From assembly GCA_028820935.1 (NCBI GenBank), contig JAPPHZ010000050.1, positions 1-52,797 on the forward strand: DNA of 52,797 nt. The letters are read 5' to 3'. Shown piece by piece: positions 1-9,526 of the stretch. The stretch's first letter is position 1. Every line of letters begins with the position of its first letter. The translations under genes and the position numbers were made by a program. The notes beneath the pieces are model-generated. The model did not search any database, was not told the origin of the DNA, and saw nothing but the letters and a program-made list of their open reading frames with translations. This DNA is from a bacterium (lineage in GTDB: Bacteria; Actinomycetota; Acidimicrobiia; Spongiisociales; Spongiisociaceae).

Positions 1-137
1 ACAGGGTGGGGAAATTCACTGATCGAGACCGGGGAATCTCGACGATCGTCAACAATGGCTGCATCGAAGGCGGGGACGACTTGTTCCAACTGCCTCGTAC
101 GAGTTGGGCACGCGTGTCCTGCCGATGTGAGGCTCCG

Positions 138-1334
138 TTGACCGCCAATCTGCTGTCGATCGTGAACGGTCTGGTGTTCGACGGTGTCGGCCCCGAGCCG
201 GTGGAGTACCCGATCCACACCGAGGGTGGGCGGATCGTGGGCTTGGAGGGTCCACCTCCGGAGGCGGCGCGGGTGATCGACGCCCGGGGTCGTGTCGTGA
301 CACCCGGCCTGATCGACGCCCATTTGCATGCCTACACGGTGAGCGTGGATCTCTTGGAGAACGAGGCCTTGCCGATGAGCTACGTGGCCGCCAAGGCGGC
401 CCGCCGCCTGGAAGCCACCCTACGCCGCGGGTTCACCACCGTACGAGACGTGGCGGGCGGCGACATCGGCCTCCGGACCGCCATCGACGAGGGGATCATC
501 GACGGTCCCCGCTACCTCTTCACCGGTCCGGGCCTCACCCAGACCGGAGGGCACGGCGATGCCCGTCCCGGTCACCTCGCCATCGAGGTCCTCGGCCACC
601 ATGCCGGGGAGATCGTCGACGGGGTCGACGATCTGCGACGGGCGGTGCGGGAGCGTTTCCGGACCGGTTCCCACGCCATCAAGATCTTCACTTCCGGGGG
701 TGTGGCTTCGCCCACGGATCCGCTCCGTATCAGGCAGTACTCCGCTGAAGAGGTGAGGGCCGTCTGTGACGAGGCATCACGGCGGGACTCCTACGTAGCC
801 GCCCACGCCTACTCCCCAGAGGCGATCGCCCACTCGGTGACGAACGGCGTGCGGACCATCGAACACGGAAACCTCATCAACGAGCAGGCAGCCGTGCTCA
901 TGGCGGAACACGGCGCCTATCTGGTCCCCACCCTGATCGCCTATGACGCCATGGGACGGCGCGGCCCCGGTCTCGGCCTTTCCCCGGTCTCCGAGCGCAA
1001 GAACCGCGAGGTACTGGAAGCGGGCCTGTCGTCGATCGGCATCGCCCGCCGGGCCGGAGTACGCATCGGTCTCGGAACCGACCTGGTCGGCGACCTGGAG
1101 GACGAACAGCTCCTCGAATTCAGGAACCGGTGCGAGGTGGATACGGTAGGCGACGTCCTCCGCTCCGCCACCTCGGTCAACGCATCCATCCTGCGGCGAC
1201 CGGACCTGGGGGTGATCCGGGAGGGCGCCATCGCCGACCTGGTGGTGCTGGGAGGCAACCCCTTCGAGCGAACCGACGTGCTCTGGTCACCGGATCGGCT
1301 GGTCATCCGATCGGGAAAGGTGGTGGAACCATGA
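138..1334 (+). CDS. metal-dependent amidohydrolase (imidazolonepropionase/Xaa-Pro dipeptidase-like)
   Basis: Seen: the N-terminal beta-sandwich segment leads into TPGLIDAHLH (HxH metal ligands), then AHAYSPEAIAHSV, TIEHGNL and GLGTDL, the later metal His and Asp motifs of the amidohydrolase superfamily. The C-terminus ADLVVLGGNPFE is the usual return to the beta-sandwich domain. Length about 398 aa fits the family. The frame is open back to base 6, but family N-termini begin near the residues VNGLVFDG, so I favour the TTG at 138 (gtgagg just upstream) or the GTG at 162. Inference: it hydrolyses a cyclic amide or a dipeptide-like substrate in the cytoplasm. It is followed after 28 bp by hyuA, so it probably belongs to the same catabolic operon for cyclic amides. 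An 11-codon ORF (1331-1366) overlaps its stop and the hyuA start, which could couple translation. The exact substrate cannot be read from sequence. Confidence 0.85.
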   Translation: MTANLLSIVNGLVFDGVGPEPVEYPIHTEGGRIVGLEGPPPEAARVIDARGRVVTPGLIDAHLHAYTVSVDLLENEALPMSYVAAKAARRLEATLRRGFTTVRDVAGGDIGLRTAIDEGIIDGPRYLFTGPGLTQTGGHGDARPGHLAIEVLGHHAGEIVDGVDDLRRAVRERFRTGSHAIKIFTSGGVASPTDPLRIRQYSAEEVRAVCDEASRRDSYVAAHAYSPEAIAHSVTNGVRTIEHGNLINEQAAVLMAEHGAYLVPTLIAYDAMGRRGPGLGLSPVSERKNREVLEAGLSSIGIARRAGVRIGLGTDLVGDLEDEQLLEFRNRCEVDTVGDVLRSATSVNASILRRPDLGVIREGAIADLVVLGGNPFERTDVLWSPDRLVIRSGKVVEP

Positions 1335-1362
1335 TGCGCACCTTCATCGGCGAGGAAGGCCG

Positions 1363-3402
1363 ATGAGCCCCAACCGCCTCGCCGTCGACGTGGGCGGCAC
1401 GTTCACGGACGTGGTCCATCTCGACGGCAGCGGAGAGATCCGCTTCGAGAAGGTACCCACCACGCCGGACGACCCGAGCCTGGGGGTGATCGATTCCATC
1501 GCCCGGGTCGACGCGGCGCTTGACCGCACATCCCTGTTCACCCACGGCACCACCCTGGCCCTTAACGCGCTGCTGACCCGCTCCGGCTCCCGAACCGCCG
1601 TAGTGGCCACAGCGGGGTTTCGGGACGTTTACCTGCTGGGGCGGACCTCCCGGGACGGGAACTACGACATCCTGTACCGGACCCCTCCCCGCCTGGTGCA
1701 ACGATGCGACACCTTCGAGGTGACGGAGCGCCTCATGTACGACGGCTCCGTCCGCACCGAATTCGATGAAGCCGACGCCCGCCGGATTGCCGCACTGATA
1801 CGCGACGGAGGCTACGAGGCGGTGGCCGTTGCCTTCCTGCACTCCTATACCAACCCTGCCCATGAAGTGGCGATGCGGCAGGTTCTGGCAGAGGTCATCC
1901 CCGAAGTGGAGGTGTCGATCTCGTCGGATCTTTCCCGCGAGTACCGGGAGTACGAGCGGACCAGTACGGCGGTCCTTGACGCATACATCAAACCGATCGT
2001 GCGGACCTACCTGTACGACCTGGGCGCAGAGTTGGCGGCAGGAGGCTTCAAGGGTCGGTTCCTGATGATGCGGTCCGGCGGTGGCGCCATGACGGCGTCT
2101 TCCGCCCGTGAGAACCCCGTGAACCTGATCCTGTCAGGACCGGCGGGAGGCGTGATCGGAGCGGCGGGGTTCGCCCGGATGATCGGGGAGCCCAACCTCG
2201 TCACGGTCGACATGGGCGGTACCAGTCTGGACGCCTCGCTCGTCATCGAGGGGCAACCGGTCATGCACCAGGGCGCCGAGTTCGAGAGCCTGCCCATAAA
2301 CATCTCGTCGCTTTACATCCACACGATCGGAGCCGGCGGTGGCTCGATCGCCTGGACTGACGAAGCGGGCGGACTCCAGGTCGGGCCGCACAGTGCCGGC
2401 GCGGATCCGGGGCCCGCCTCCTATGGATCCGGTGGAAGCGAGGCCACGTTCACCGACGCCGCCCTCGTAGTGGGTTATCTCGGCCAGGAGACCCCGCTGG
2501 GAGGGACCTTGACCCTCGACGCGGATCTAGCCCGCGGCGCACTGGAACCGCTCGCTGAGCGCATGGGCATAACAGTGGAGGAGCTCGCCCTCGGTGTGGT
2601 ACGGATCTCGGCGGTCAAGGTCATGGGAGCGGTGCGCTCGATCACCGTCGAGTTGGGCCGCGACCCGAAGGACTTCGCGCTCCTGGCGTTCGGCGGCGCC
2701 GGCGGGATAGTGGCGGTCGACGTGGCCCGAGAGTTGGGTATGGGCACCGTCATCATCCCTCCGGGCCAGGGCGCCTTCTCCGCGCTGGGAATGCTGATGG
2801 CGCACGTACAGCACGACTTCGCGCAGACCGCCTTGATGCCGCTGGAGTCTCTCGAGGCCGGACGGCTCGAAAGCTCGTACGCCGAGATGTCGGCGCGAGC
2901 AGTAGATACGCTGCAGTCGGAGGGCTTTCCTGTCGAGAGGCAGGTGCTGGCGCGCTCGGTCGACGTCAGGTACTCCGGCCAGGAACATCCGGTGTCGATC
3001 ACCCTCCCGGCCGGGACAGCGGACCCGATCGCATATCTGGGACAGCGGTTCGCCGAACTCCACCATCGCCAGTACGGCCATACGATGACCGATCCGGTCG
3101 AGGTCACGACGCTGCGTCTGAGCGCCACCGGGACGGTCGATCAACCCAGGTTGCCGACACTTCCCCGCCGGGAGGCCGGGCTGCCCGAGCCGTTCGCGAC
3201 CCGGCCGGTCCTTGACGCCGGGGGCGCCTACCGGGCCCCTGCCGGGGTGTACAGGAGGGAGGACCTCTGCCGTGATGACGAGATCGCCGGACCGGCGGTG
3301 ATAGTCGAGCACACCGCCACCACCGTCATCCATCCGGGCGACCATCTGGTGGTGGGGGAGCATGGCGAACTCGTGATAACACTGGGGGTTACCGATGGTT
3401 GA
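1363..3402 (+). CDS. hyuA: hydantoinase/oxoprolinase family protein, subunit A (N-methylhydantoinase A-like)
   Basis: 679 aa. Seen: N-terminal ASKHA-type nucleotide motif VDVGGTFTDVV (residues 9-19), then HGTTLALNALL, SGPAGGVIGA and a second phosphate motif VDMGGTSLDASL. This is the order found in the ATP-using A subunits of N-methylhydantoinases, 5-oxoprolinases and acetone carboxylases. Known for the family: A and B subunits together hydrolyse a cyclic imide or amide (or carboxylate a ketone) with ATP. Start ATG 1363 has gaggaagg upstream. Its 3' end overlaps the B-subunit gene by 8 bp, so the two are translationally coupled. The upstream amidohydrolase and this pair suggest a hydantoin, oxoproline or related lactam pathway; the specific substrate is not determinable. 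Confidence 0.92.
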   Translation: MSPNRLAVDVGGTFTDVVHLDGSGEIRFEKVPTTPDDPSLGVIDSIARVDAALDRTSLFTHGTTLALNALLTRSGSRTAVVATAGFRDVYLLGRTSRDGNYDILYRTPPRLVQRCDTFEVTERLMYDGSVRTEFDEADARRIAALIRDGGYEAVAVAFLHSYTNPAHEVAMRQVLAEVIPEVEVSISSDLSREYREYERTSTAVLDAYIKPIVRTYLYDLGAELAAGGFKGRFLMMRSGGGAMTASSARENPVNLILSGPAGGVIGAAGFARMIGEPNLVTVDMGGTSLDASLVIEGQPVMHQGAEFESLPINISSLYIHTIGAGGGSIAWTDEAGGLQVGPHSAGADPGPASYGSGGSEATFTDAALVVGYLGQETPLGGTLTLDADLARGALEPLAERMGITVEELALGVVRISAVKVMGAVRSITVELGRDPKDFALLAFGGAGGIVAVDVARELGMGTVIIPPGQGAFSALGMLMAHVQHDFAQTALMPLESLEAGRLESSYAEMSARAVDTLQSEGFPVERQVLARSVDVRYSGQEHPVSITLPAGTADPIAYLGQRFAELHHRQYGHTMTDPVEVTTLRLSATGTVDQPRLPTLPRREAGLPEPFATRPVLDAGGAYRAPAGVYRREDLCRDDEIAGPAVIVEHTATTVIHPGDHLVVGEHGELVITLGVTDG

Positions 3403-5101
3403 CGCCATAACGACCGAGATCATCCGTCACGGGCTTCTCTCGGCCTGCGAGGAGATGGCCCGGAACCTGTGCCGTACGTCCTACAACACGGTCGTCTACG
3501 AAACCCACGACTACGGGGTGGGACTGCACGATGTGAACGGAGACATCGCTGCCGACGCTCCGGGCATCGCCGTGTTCACCCGCGGCAACGACTACGGCAT
3601 CAAGCGATCGATCGAGTTCCTGGGAACGGATTCGATGAAGCCCGGGGACGTGTTCATAAACAACTATCCGTACTGGTCGTCGGCCCATACGCTCGACCCG
3701 CTCGTGTTCGCTCCGATCCATTTCGACGGGCGCCTGGTCGGGTTCGCGTCCTGCCGGTGCCATGTGCTCGACCTCAAGCAGAAGGACCCGGGATACGTAC
3801 TCGACTCCACCGACATGTACCAGGAGGGGATCTTCTTCCCGGTCGTGAAGCTGTACCGGGAAGGCGAGATCAACGAGGACGTATTCAACATCGTGCGCTT
3901 CAACAGCCGGATGCCCAGCCACACGATCGGGGATTTGCAGGCCCAGGTGTCGGCTGTCGTCACCGGGGTCAGGCGAACCCGTGAAATCGCCGACAAGTTC
4001 GGGGTCGAGACCCTCACCGCCGCCATGGACGCCATCAACGTCCACGGCGAACGGCTGGCGCTGGCGGCCCTGCGGCGAATGCCCAAAGGCACGTGGAGCG
4101 CCGAGGACTACATGGACAACGACGGGGTGGATCTCGACAGACCGATAAAGATGGCCGTGACTATCACTATCACCGACGACGAGATGATCGTCGACTGGAC
4201 GGGGAGCGACGAAGGGGTTCGCGGTCCGATCAACCTACCGCGGGGCTTGACCGAGGCGTTCAACTGCCTGATCTTCAAGGCTCTCACCACTCCCGAATGG
4301 CCGGTGACGGCCGGCAACTTCCGCCCGTTGCGGGTGATCACCAAGGAGGGATCGGTGATGCACGCCGTTCCACCCATGCCCACCTTCACCCTGTGGGGTG
4401 GATTGCTGGGCGGCGAGGTGATGCTGAAGGCCCTGGCACAGGGGATGCCGGACCGCGTACCCGCCTGTTCCGGGGGCGACGTGTGTTCCGTCATGGCTCT
4501 CGGAGACGATCCCCGGACCGGAGGACCGTGGCTGGAGGGCATGAACGACGCGGTCGGCTTCGGCGCCCACGCCGGCGGAGATGGTGAAGACGGCATCATG
4601 CATCTGAGCGAGCCCGGCTGCCGCAACAATCCCGTGGAGGTGCTGGAAATCAAGGGTCCGCTGCTGATCGACCACTACGGCTACCGGCCCGACACCGGAG
4701 GCCCCGGTAAGCACCGCGGCGGCGTGGGTATCAGCAGGGTCTACCGGTTCCTCGCCCCTGCCACCGCCATAGCGATCCTGTACAAGACCGTGAGCCCTCC
4801 ATGGGGCATCAACGGCGGGAAGGAAGCCGACCCCAACCACGTCGTGATCGACCCGGGAACGGAAAACGAGGAGCGGAAGGCAGGCAGCTACAACTTCCTC
4901 GAAGCCGGACAGGTTCTCGCCAACAACACCGGAGGCGGCGGCGGCTGGGGCAACCCCTTCGAGCGCGACCCGGCACTGGTGGCGAAAGACGTCCGCAACG
5001 GCTTCGTATCCGTCGAGGCAGCCGAACGCGACTACGGCGTCGCAGTGGACCCCGCCACCTTCAACGTGGACACCAAACGAACGGCAACCCTCCGCGCATG
5101 A
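3395..5101 (+). CDS. hyuB: hydantoinase B/oxoprolinase family protein, subunit B
   Basis: 568 aa, the usual size of HyuB-type subunits. Seen: GDVFINNYPY near the N-terminus (family GDVFxxNDPY), the segment GFASCRCHVLDL in place of the more usual AHH-rich stretch, a central DWTGSD motif (family D(Y/F)(S/T)GS), and the glycine-rich C-terminus NNTGGGGGWGNPFERDP that is diagnostic of the family. It overlaps hyuA by 8 bp. It acts as the partner subunit of HyuA in ATP-dependent opening of a cyclic amide or imide. The replacement of the His-rich metal site by CRCH could mean altered metal ligands or a distinct substrate class. Confidence 0.92.
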   Translation: MVDAITTEIIRHGLLSACEEMARNLCRTSYNTVVYETHDYGVGLHDVNGDIAADAPGIAVFTRGNDYGIKRSIEFLGTDSMKPGDVFINNYPYWSSAHTLDPLVFAPIHFDGRLVGFASCRCHVLDLKQKDPGYVLDSTDMYQEGIFFPVVKLYREGEINEDVFNIVRFNSRMPSHTIGDLQAQVSAVVTGVRRTREIADKFGVETLTAAMDAINVHGERLALAALRRMPKGTWSAEDYMDNDGVDLDRPIKMAVTITITDDEMIVDWTGSDEGVRGPINLPRGLTEAFNCLIFKALTTPEWPVTAGNFRPLRVITKEGSVMHAVPPMPTFTLWGGLLGGEVMLKALAQGMPDRVPACSGGDVCSVMALGDDPRTGGPWLEGMNDAVGFGAHAGGDGEDGIMHLSEPGCRNNPVEVLEIKGPLLIDHYGYRPDTGGPGKHRGGVGISRVYRFLAPATAIAILYKTVSPPWGINGGKEADPNHVVIDPGTENEERKAGSYNFLEAGQVLANNTGGGGGWGNPFERDPALVAKDVRNGFVSVEAAERDYGVAVDPATFNVDTKRTATLRA

Positions 5102-5373
5102 TGGAAACTCGTCTCCCGGCCACCCTTCATCTTCGTCCGGATTGACACTCCGATTGAAGGAGCGAAACGTCTGGCAACCCCTCCCGGTCAGGGCGCGGCA
5201 GCATGTCGACCAGGAAGCGGATCAGGTTCTCGGGACCCGTTGCCGTACCTCGTGGCCTTTGTGATGGCCGAATGAGCCGAGCACGCAACGGGGCGGACGT
5301 CAGCGTCTACGGCGCCCTCTTCCACCACCCGGTACCCGACATCCGGAGTCGGTGGCACGGTACTCTGGCCGCT

Positions 5374-6222
5374 CTAGGTGGTGGTCGTCGTCTCTCCCTC
5401 CGTGGTATCGGTCGTTTCCCCCTCGGTGGTGGTCGTCGTCTCTCCCTCCGTGGTATCGGTCGTTTCCCCCTCGGTGGTGGTCGTCGTCTCTCCCTCCGTG
5501 GTAGTGGTCGTCTCTGCCTCGGTCGTGGTGGTGGCCTGAGCCGCGGTCGTGCCCGTCGTGGGCAGAGACACCCCCGCCCCCACCCCGATGATCTGAACTA
5601 TCCGGTCGAAGGCACCGGCGAACCGTTCGTACGCCATCAGGAACTCCGTCAGCGCGGGGCGCCGATGGTGTACGGTGTCGGGCGAACGAAACCCGGCCAG
5701 GGCGTCGACCGCCGCATCGGCCATCTGGCCCAGCGCCAGCCAAGCCGTCTGGTGTTCCACCGGCAGACCCCGATCCGGTGGTGGTTCGATCAACCCGATG
5801 TCGTCGCGGAGGGCGAGAGCCCGACGTTCGATGTCCTCCAATCGCGTTTCCGTATCTCCGTACATCGCTCCGGTCTCGAAGCGGTTGTCCCAATCGTTGT
5901 TGGCCGCCCTCATGTCGACCACCAGTTCGCCGACCCGGACCGCTATCCCTTGCATGTCCTCCAGATAGTTGAGAACGTCTCGGCTCGGGAAGAGCTCCGC
6001 GGTCGGAGTGGTGGGCGGCTCCGGTTCGGGTTCTGGCAGTGGAGTACCCACCACCGGGGCGGCGGTAGTGGCCGGAGCGGCGGCGGCGACCTTCGCAGCG
6101 GATGCGTCAGTCTCCGGCTCGGGGTCATCCCCGCATGACGTGATGGCAGCGACCAGGGAAAGGAGAGCGACCAGGGCCACGATCCTTCGGACAGTGGGAG
6201 CGCAAGACCGTCGGTCCGGCAC
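5374..6222 (-). CDS. putative lipoprotein with Thr/Glu-rich repeat tail
   Basis: Not assigned to a named family. Seen: a basic N-terminus, a hydrophobic run (IVALVALLSLVAA) and a lipobox-like ITSC, so it is probably exported and lipid-anchored. Then an Ala/Pro/Glu-rich linker, a central, probably helical region (about 150 aa with MQGIAVRVGELVVDMRAANNDW), and a C-terminal tail built of TTTTTEGE and TTDTTEGE units to the last codon. The tail is encoded by a 48-bp tandem repeat. The GTG at 6222 puts the hydrophobic segment near the N-terminus; the frame is open up to an ATG at 6306, whose first codons look non-coding. That ATG overlaps the stop of the truncated repeat gene upstream (ATGA). The tail resembles low-complexity, wall-spanning or glycosylated stalks. 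Function unknown. Confidence 0.65.
   Translation of the reverse strand: MPDRRSCAPTVRRIVALVALLSLVAAITSCGDDPEPETDASAAKVAAAAPATTAAPVVGTPLPEPEPEPPTTPTAELFPSRDVLNYLEDMQGIAVRVGELVVDMRAANNDWDNRFETGAMYGDTETRLEDIERRALALRDDIGLIEPPPDRGLPVEHQTAWLALGQMADAAVDALAGFRSPDTVHHRRPALTEFLMAYERFAGAFDRIVQIIGVGAGVSLPTTGTTAAQATTTTEAETTTTTEGETTTTTEGETTDTTEGETTTTTEGETTDTTEGETTTTT
5377..5520 (-). repeat. 48-bp tandem repeat encoding TTTTTEGETTDTTEGE
   Basis: Near-identical 48-bp units start at 5377 and 5425, with a partial, diverged unit from 5473. Each encodes 16 residues of the lipoprotein tail. The near identity at DNA level suggests recent slippage or recombination, so copy number may vary between strains. Confidence 0.85.
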
Positions 6223-6302
6223 GCCCTTAGCTTCGGATGCTCTTGTCAGCCAACGATGATTTCCCTTCTCTAGGCCTGTCCCAGTTGCAGCACACCGCTG
6301 TC

Positions 6303-7310
6303 TCATCGAACGATTGTCACGTTGACAACCTGGTTGGCCGTCCGGGACAAGTCGACGTTTCTGAAGGCGAAGTTCGAGTCTCCGCCCGGAAAGTCAAGCG
6401 CCAGTCCGTCTATATGCAGTGTCCAGTCGCCTGTGCCGGCAACCGGTGCCTTGAATGCCAGATAGAGCTTCCGCTGCGGCGCAAAGTACCAAAGCGACTT
6501 TATTTCAAGTTGGATGGTGCTCGTTACGTTCGAGAACAGGGTGTCGTCGAGGTAGGCGCCGAGGCTGGCGTTGCCGTAGTCCGCCACCGTCATCTGCCCC
6601 GACCACAACGTCTCGACCGGGTTTTCGCCCACCGCAGCCGTGGCGGCGCTGGTCAATGTCTCCGAGTACCCGTGGTCATCCGTGAAACTGACCTGCACTT
6701 TGATCGTCTTGCCCTGGTCGTCTGGTGCCAGGGTGTGGGTCTGGCCGGTAGCGCCGGGAATGTTCGTGTCCGAGTTACCGTCATTGCGGATCCACTGGTC
6801 GGCGAACTGCACGCCTGTGAGCCCATTGGCGTCACCGATCCCCGACGTATCCGCGCTGAGCGTCTCACCCACCTGCGGGGTCCCCGAAATCGTGGGCAGG
6901 CCGGTGGCCGCCTGGTTCGGCGGCTGTGAAACCTGGGTCGTGGCGGCGCTGGTCAATGTCTCGGAGTAACCGTCGTCGTCGGTGAACGAGACGCTCACCT
7001 TGATGGTCTTGCCCTGGTCGTCTCCTGTCAGGGTGTGCGTCTGACCGGTAGCGCCGGGAATGCTCTCGTCCGAGTTACCGTCATTGCGGATCCACTGATA
7101 CGCGTACTCCACGCCTGTGAGCCCATTCGCGTCACCGATCCCCGACGTATCCGCGCTGAGCGTCTCACCCACCTGCAGGGTCCCCGAAATCGTGGGCAGG
7201 CCGGTGGCGGCTTGGTTCGGCGGCTGTGAAACCTGGGTCGTGGCGGGGCTGGTGAGGCTCTCCGAGTACCCGTCGTCGTCGGTGAACGAGACGCTCACCT
7301 TGATCGTCTG
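6303..7310 (-). pseudogene. 5'-truncated gene for a protein of ~100-aa Ig-like repeats
   Basis: Seen: three copies (the first partial) of a 100-residue unit with motifs TISGTLQVGETLSADTSGI, YQWIRNDGNSD, IPGATGQTHTL, DDQGKTIKVSVSFTDDDGYSE and SLTSPATTQV, followed by a unique ~105-aa C-terminal domain (WSGQMTVADYGN ... VNVTIVR). The unit resembles bacterial Ig-like repeats of secreted or surface proteins. The repeat match runs upstream only to about 7310 (CAGACGATCAAG aligned with AAGACCATCAAG); beyond that the frame reaches a stop without start codon, signal peptide or further repeat. No secretion signal remains, so this is a 3' fragment of a larger surface protein gene, or an assembly junction. 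The internal GTG at 7298 is a repeat codon, not a likely start. Surface role is inferred only. Confidence 0.75.
6641..7260 (-). repeat. 300-bp direct repeat units inside the Ig-like gene
   Basis: The string tggcggcgct recurs at 6641 and 6941, with tggcggggct at 7241, giving an exact 300-bp period. The units are nearly identical over most of their length, which implies recent duplication or gene conversion, and makes the region prone to assembly collapse. Confidence 0.9.
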
Positions 7311-7488
7311 AGGTCCAGTACGTCCATGTCGGGTGCGTTCACACCGTGCCCCTATTGGAATCTGGGGAGAGCGTACCGCCGGTGGCGCCGCCGTGTCCGG
7401 TCTCGGCGGGGCCCGGGTCGTGGCGCTCGGTCGCGCATTGTTAGCCCGCGGGAATCGGGTGGTGCAGGCGGGCGTTCAGGCACGGTGT

Positions 7489-7494
7489 TAGCCT
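7489..7494 (+). promoter_or_regulatory. candidate -10 box of a leaderless promoter for the CocE-type hydrolase
   Basis: TAGCCT lies 7 nt before ATG 7502, the spacing that would put transcription start at the start codon. There is no purine-rich ribosome site between them. A -35 element is not evident. Confidence 0.4.
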
Positions 7495-7501
7495 GCGGCT
7501 T

Positions 7502-9526
7502 ATGACCGGCTGGCTCGAAGAAAGACCCGCCGCGGCCCGAACCCGGCCCAATGTCCGTATCCCGATGCGCGACGGTGTCGAGTTGTCGGCCGACCTGTTC
7601 TACCCGGAGTCGGACGAGCCCGCTCCGGTGATCCTCAAGTACTACCCATACCGCAAGGACGACCTGCTGCGCGGCGCCACGGTGGATAACGTGGCCTATT
7701 ACGGCGCCCACGGGTACATAACCGCCCTGCTCGACATCCGCGGGACCGGTGCCTCGGCAGGTGTGTCCGACCGGATGTTACGCCTCCAGGAGTGGGAGGA
7801 CGGTTACGACGCGGTGGAGTGGGTGGCCGCGCAGCCATGGTGCGACGGCTCGGTGGGCATGACCGGGGTTTCCTACGGTGGTTACTCGACCCTGCTCACC
7901 GCTGCCCAGGCGCCTCCCCACCTCAAGGCCATCGCGCCGGTCTACGCCGGATGGGACCTCTACGAGAACAGCCATCCGGGAGGGATGTGGCAGACGTTCA
8001 TCTGGTCGGGCGCCTACAACGCCATGATGAGCGCGTTTTCCGCGGCGCCTCCGGCGGCCGATCCAGAAGGCGCCTGGTTGGAGATCTGGGAGGAACACCT
8101 CACCAACAACAAGCCGTGGCTCAACTCCTGGTTGCGGGACCAGGTCGATGGCCCCGCGTGGCATGAGGGCTCGATCCGGTACGGGCTCGAGAACATACAG
8201 TGCGCCACCTTCATCATCGGCGGCTGGCACGACATCTTCGTGTCGGACCCGTTCTACATGTATATGGGCCTGAATCCGGACGTTCCCAAGAAGCTAATGG
8301 TGGGCCCATACCTGCACACTCCGCCCAATATCGGGTTCCCGGGGCCGCGCGTCGATCATCTCCACGAGATCGTGCGGTGGTTCGACCAGCACCTGAAGGG
8401 AGAGGACACCGGGATCGTCGACGAACCTCCCATCGCCATATGGGTGCGGGGTTACGACCAGCCCCAAGCTCGCCGGGAGACGGCGGCCGGTTACTGGCGG
8501 AGCGAATCCGACTGGCCCCTGGCCCGGGCCGAGAGCGAGACCCTCTATCTCCAGCCGGGAGGGCGCCTGACGGATGAGGCGCCCGAAGATGGAGGGGGCG
8601 GCAGCGTCTCCTACGCGTGCGACCCCGCGGTGGGTGTGTCGACGATGGGGTTGATGACCGGGCTCGCCGGGGATACGGGCCTGCCCCTGGACCAGCGCCG
8701 GGAAGCGCCCGGGTCGGTGGTGTTCATCGGAGAGCGGCTTGAGGCCGATCTCGAATTGACCGGTTTCCCCCACGCCACGCTGTACGTGTCCTCGACCGCC
8801 GAGGTCACCGCCTTCTCGGTCAAGCTGGTAGACGTCCATCCCGATGGGCCGTGGGCGCTGGTATCCAGGGTGATCAAGAACGCCACCCAGCGGAACTCCC
8901 GGACCGATCCGGCACCCCTCGTGCCGGGGGAAGTTATCGAGCTGAACATCGAGCTGGAACCCGTTTCCTACGTGTTCGGCGCGGGCCACCGATTGGGGAT
9001 AATGGTCGCCAGCTCCGATTTCCCACTGGTGTGGCCGCTGCCCGAACATGCGACCAACACCGTCCATATGGACCGCGATCACCCCTCGCGGGTCACCCTG
9101 CCGGTGGTGAGCCGGCACGACTCCGGCCTGCCCGCGCCGGACTACCGGCCCGCGCCGCCCCTTCCCGAGGCATCGGGGACCACCGAGCCCTTGCGCTGGG
9201 AGCTGGTGGAGAGCCTCTCCGGCACGGGGGTGAGCGTGGTTGTCTCATGGGGCAGCGACGCCATCCAAGACAACGGTGCCCGGATCTGCTGGCACGTGGA
9301 CTTCAGGGCTACCACCGACCGGGCCAAGCCGGCGGAATCGAGCATCGAAGCCGCCTTCCGCTTCGACGTGGACCACGGGGCTTCCACCACCGAGGTCCGG
9401 ACGACCAGCCGCGTTGCCGGAAACAGTGACGCGTTCCACGGCGTTACGGCGGTCGAGGTTAGAACTGATGGAATGCCCTGTTTCTCGCGCACCTGGCACT
9501 GCTCGGTCCCACGGGGATTCCTGTGA
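7502..9526 (+). CDS. CocE/NonD family hydrolase (X-Pro dipeptidyl-peptidase S15-like)
   Basis: 674 aa. Seen: MRDGVELSADLFYP at the N-terminus, the alpha/beta-hydrolase nucleophile elbow GVSYGGYS (Ser near residue 123), GGWHDIFV with the likely catalytic Asp region, and DHLHEIVRWFDQHLKG carrying the likely His. A C-terminal jelly-roll region follows (FPHATLYVSSTAEVTAFSVKLVD ... SSDFPLVWP). This is the architecture of cocaine esterase, glutaryl-7-ACA acylase and S15 peptidases. Cytoplasmic: no signal peptide. Its TGA overlaps the GTG of the aminotransferase remnant downstream, so both were once one operon. Substrate class (ester, amide or Xaa-Pro peptide) is not resolvable from motifs. Confidence 0.9.
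   Translation: MTGWLEERPAAARTRPNVRIPMRDGVELSADLFYPESDEPAPVILKYYPYRKDDLLRGATVDNVAYYGAHGYITALLDIRGTGASAGVSDRMLRLQEWEDGYDAVEWVAAQPWCDGSVGMTGVSYGGYSTLLTAAQAPPHLKAIAPVYAGWDLYENSHPGGMWQTFIWSGAYNAMMSAFSAAPPAADPEGAWLEIWEEHLTNNKPWLNSWLRDQVDGPAWHEGSIRYGLENIQCATFIIGGWHDIFVSDPFYMYMGLNPDVPKKLMVGPYLHTPPNIGFPGPRVDHLHEIVRWFDQHLKGEDTGIVDEPPIAIWVRGYDQPQARRETAAGYWRSESDWPLARAESETLYLQPGGRLTDEAPEDGGGGSVSYACDPAVGVSTMGLMTGLAGDTGLPLDQRREAPGSVVFIGERLEADLELTGFPHATLYVSSTAEVTAFSVKLVDVHPDGPWALVSRVIKNATQRNSRTDPAPLVPGEVIELNIELEPVSYVFGAGHRLGIMVASSDFPLVWPLPEHATNTVHMDRDHPSRVTLPVVSRHDSGLPAPDYRPAPPLPEASGTTEPLRWELVESLSGTGVSVVVSWGSDAIQDNGARICWHVDFRATTDRAKPAESSIEAAFRFDVDHGASTTEVRTTSRVAGNSDAFHGVTAVEVRTDGMPCFSRTWHCSVPRGFL

Noticed and set aside
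5203-6138. Plus-strand 311-codon ORF with Gly/Arg repeats
   Set aside because: It is the antisense of the lipoprotein gene, which has a signal peptide and lipobox; the repeats are just the reverse reading of TTTTEGE.
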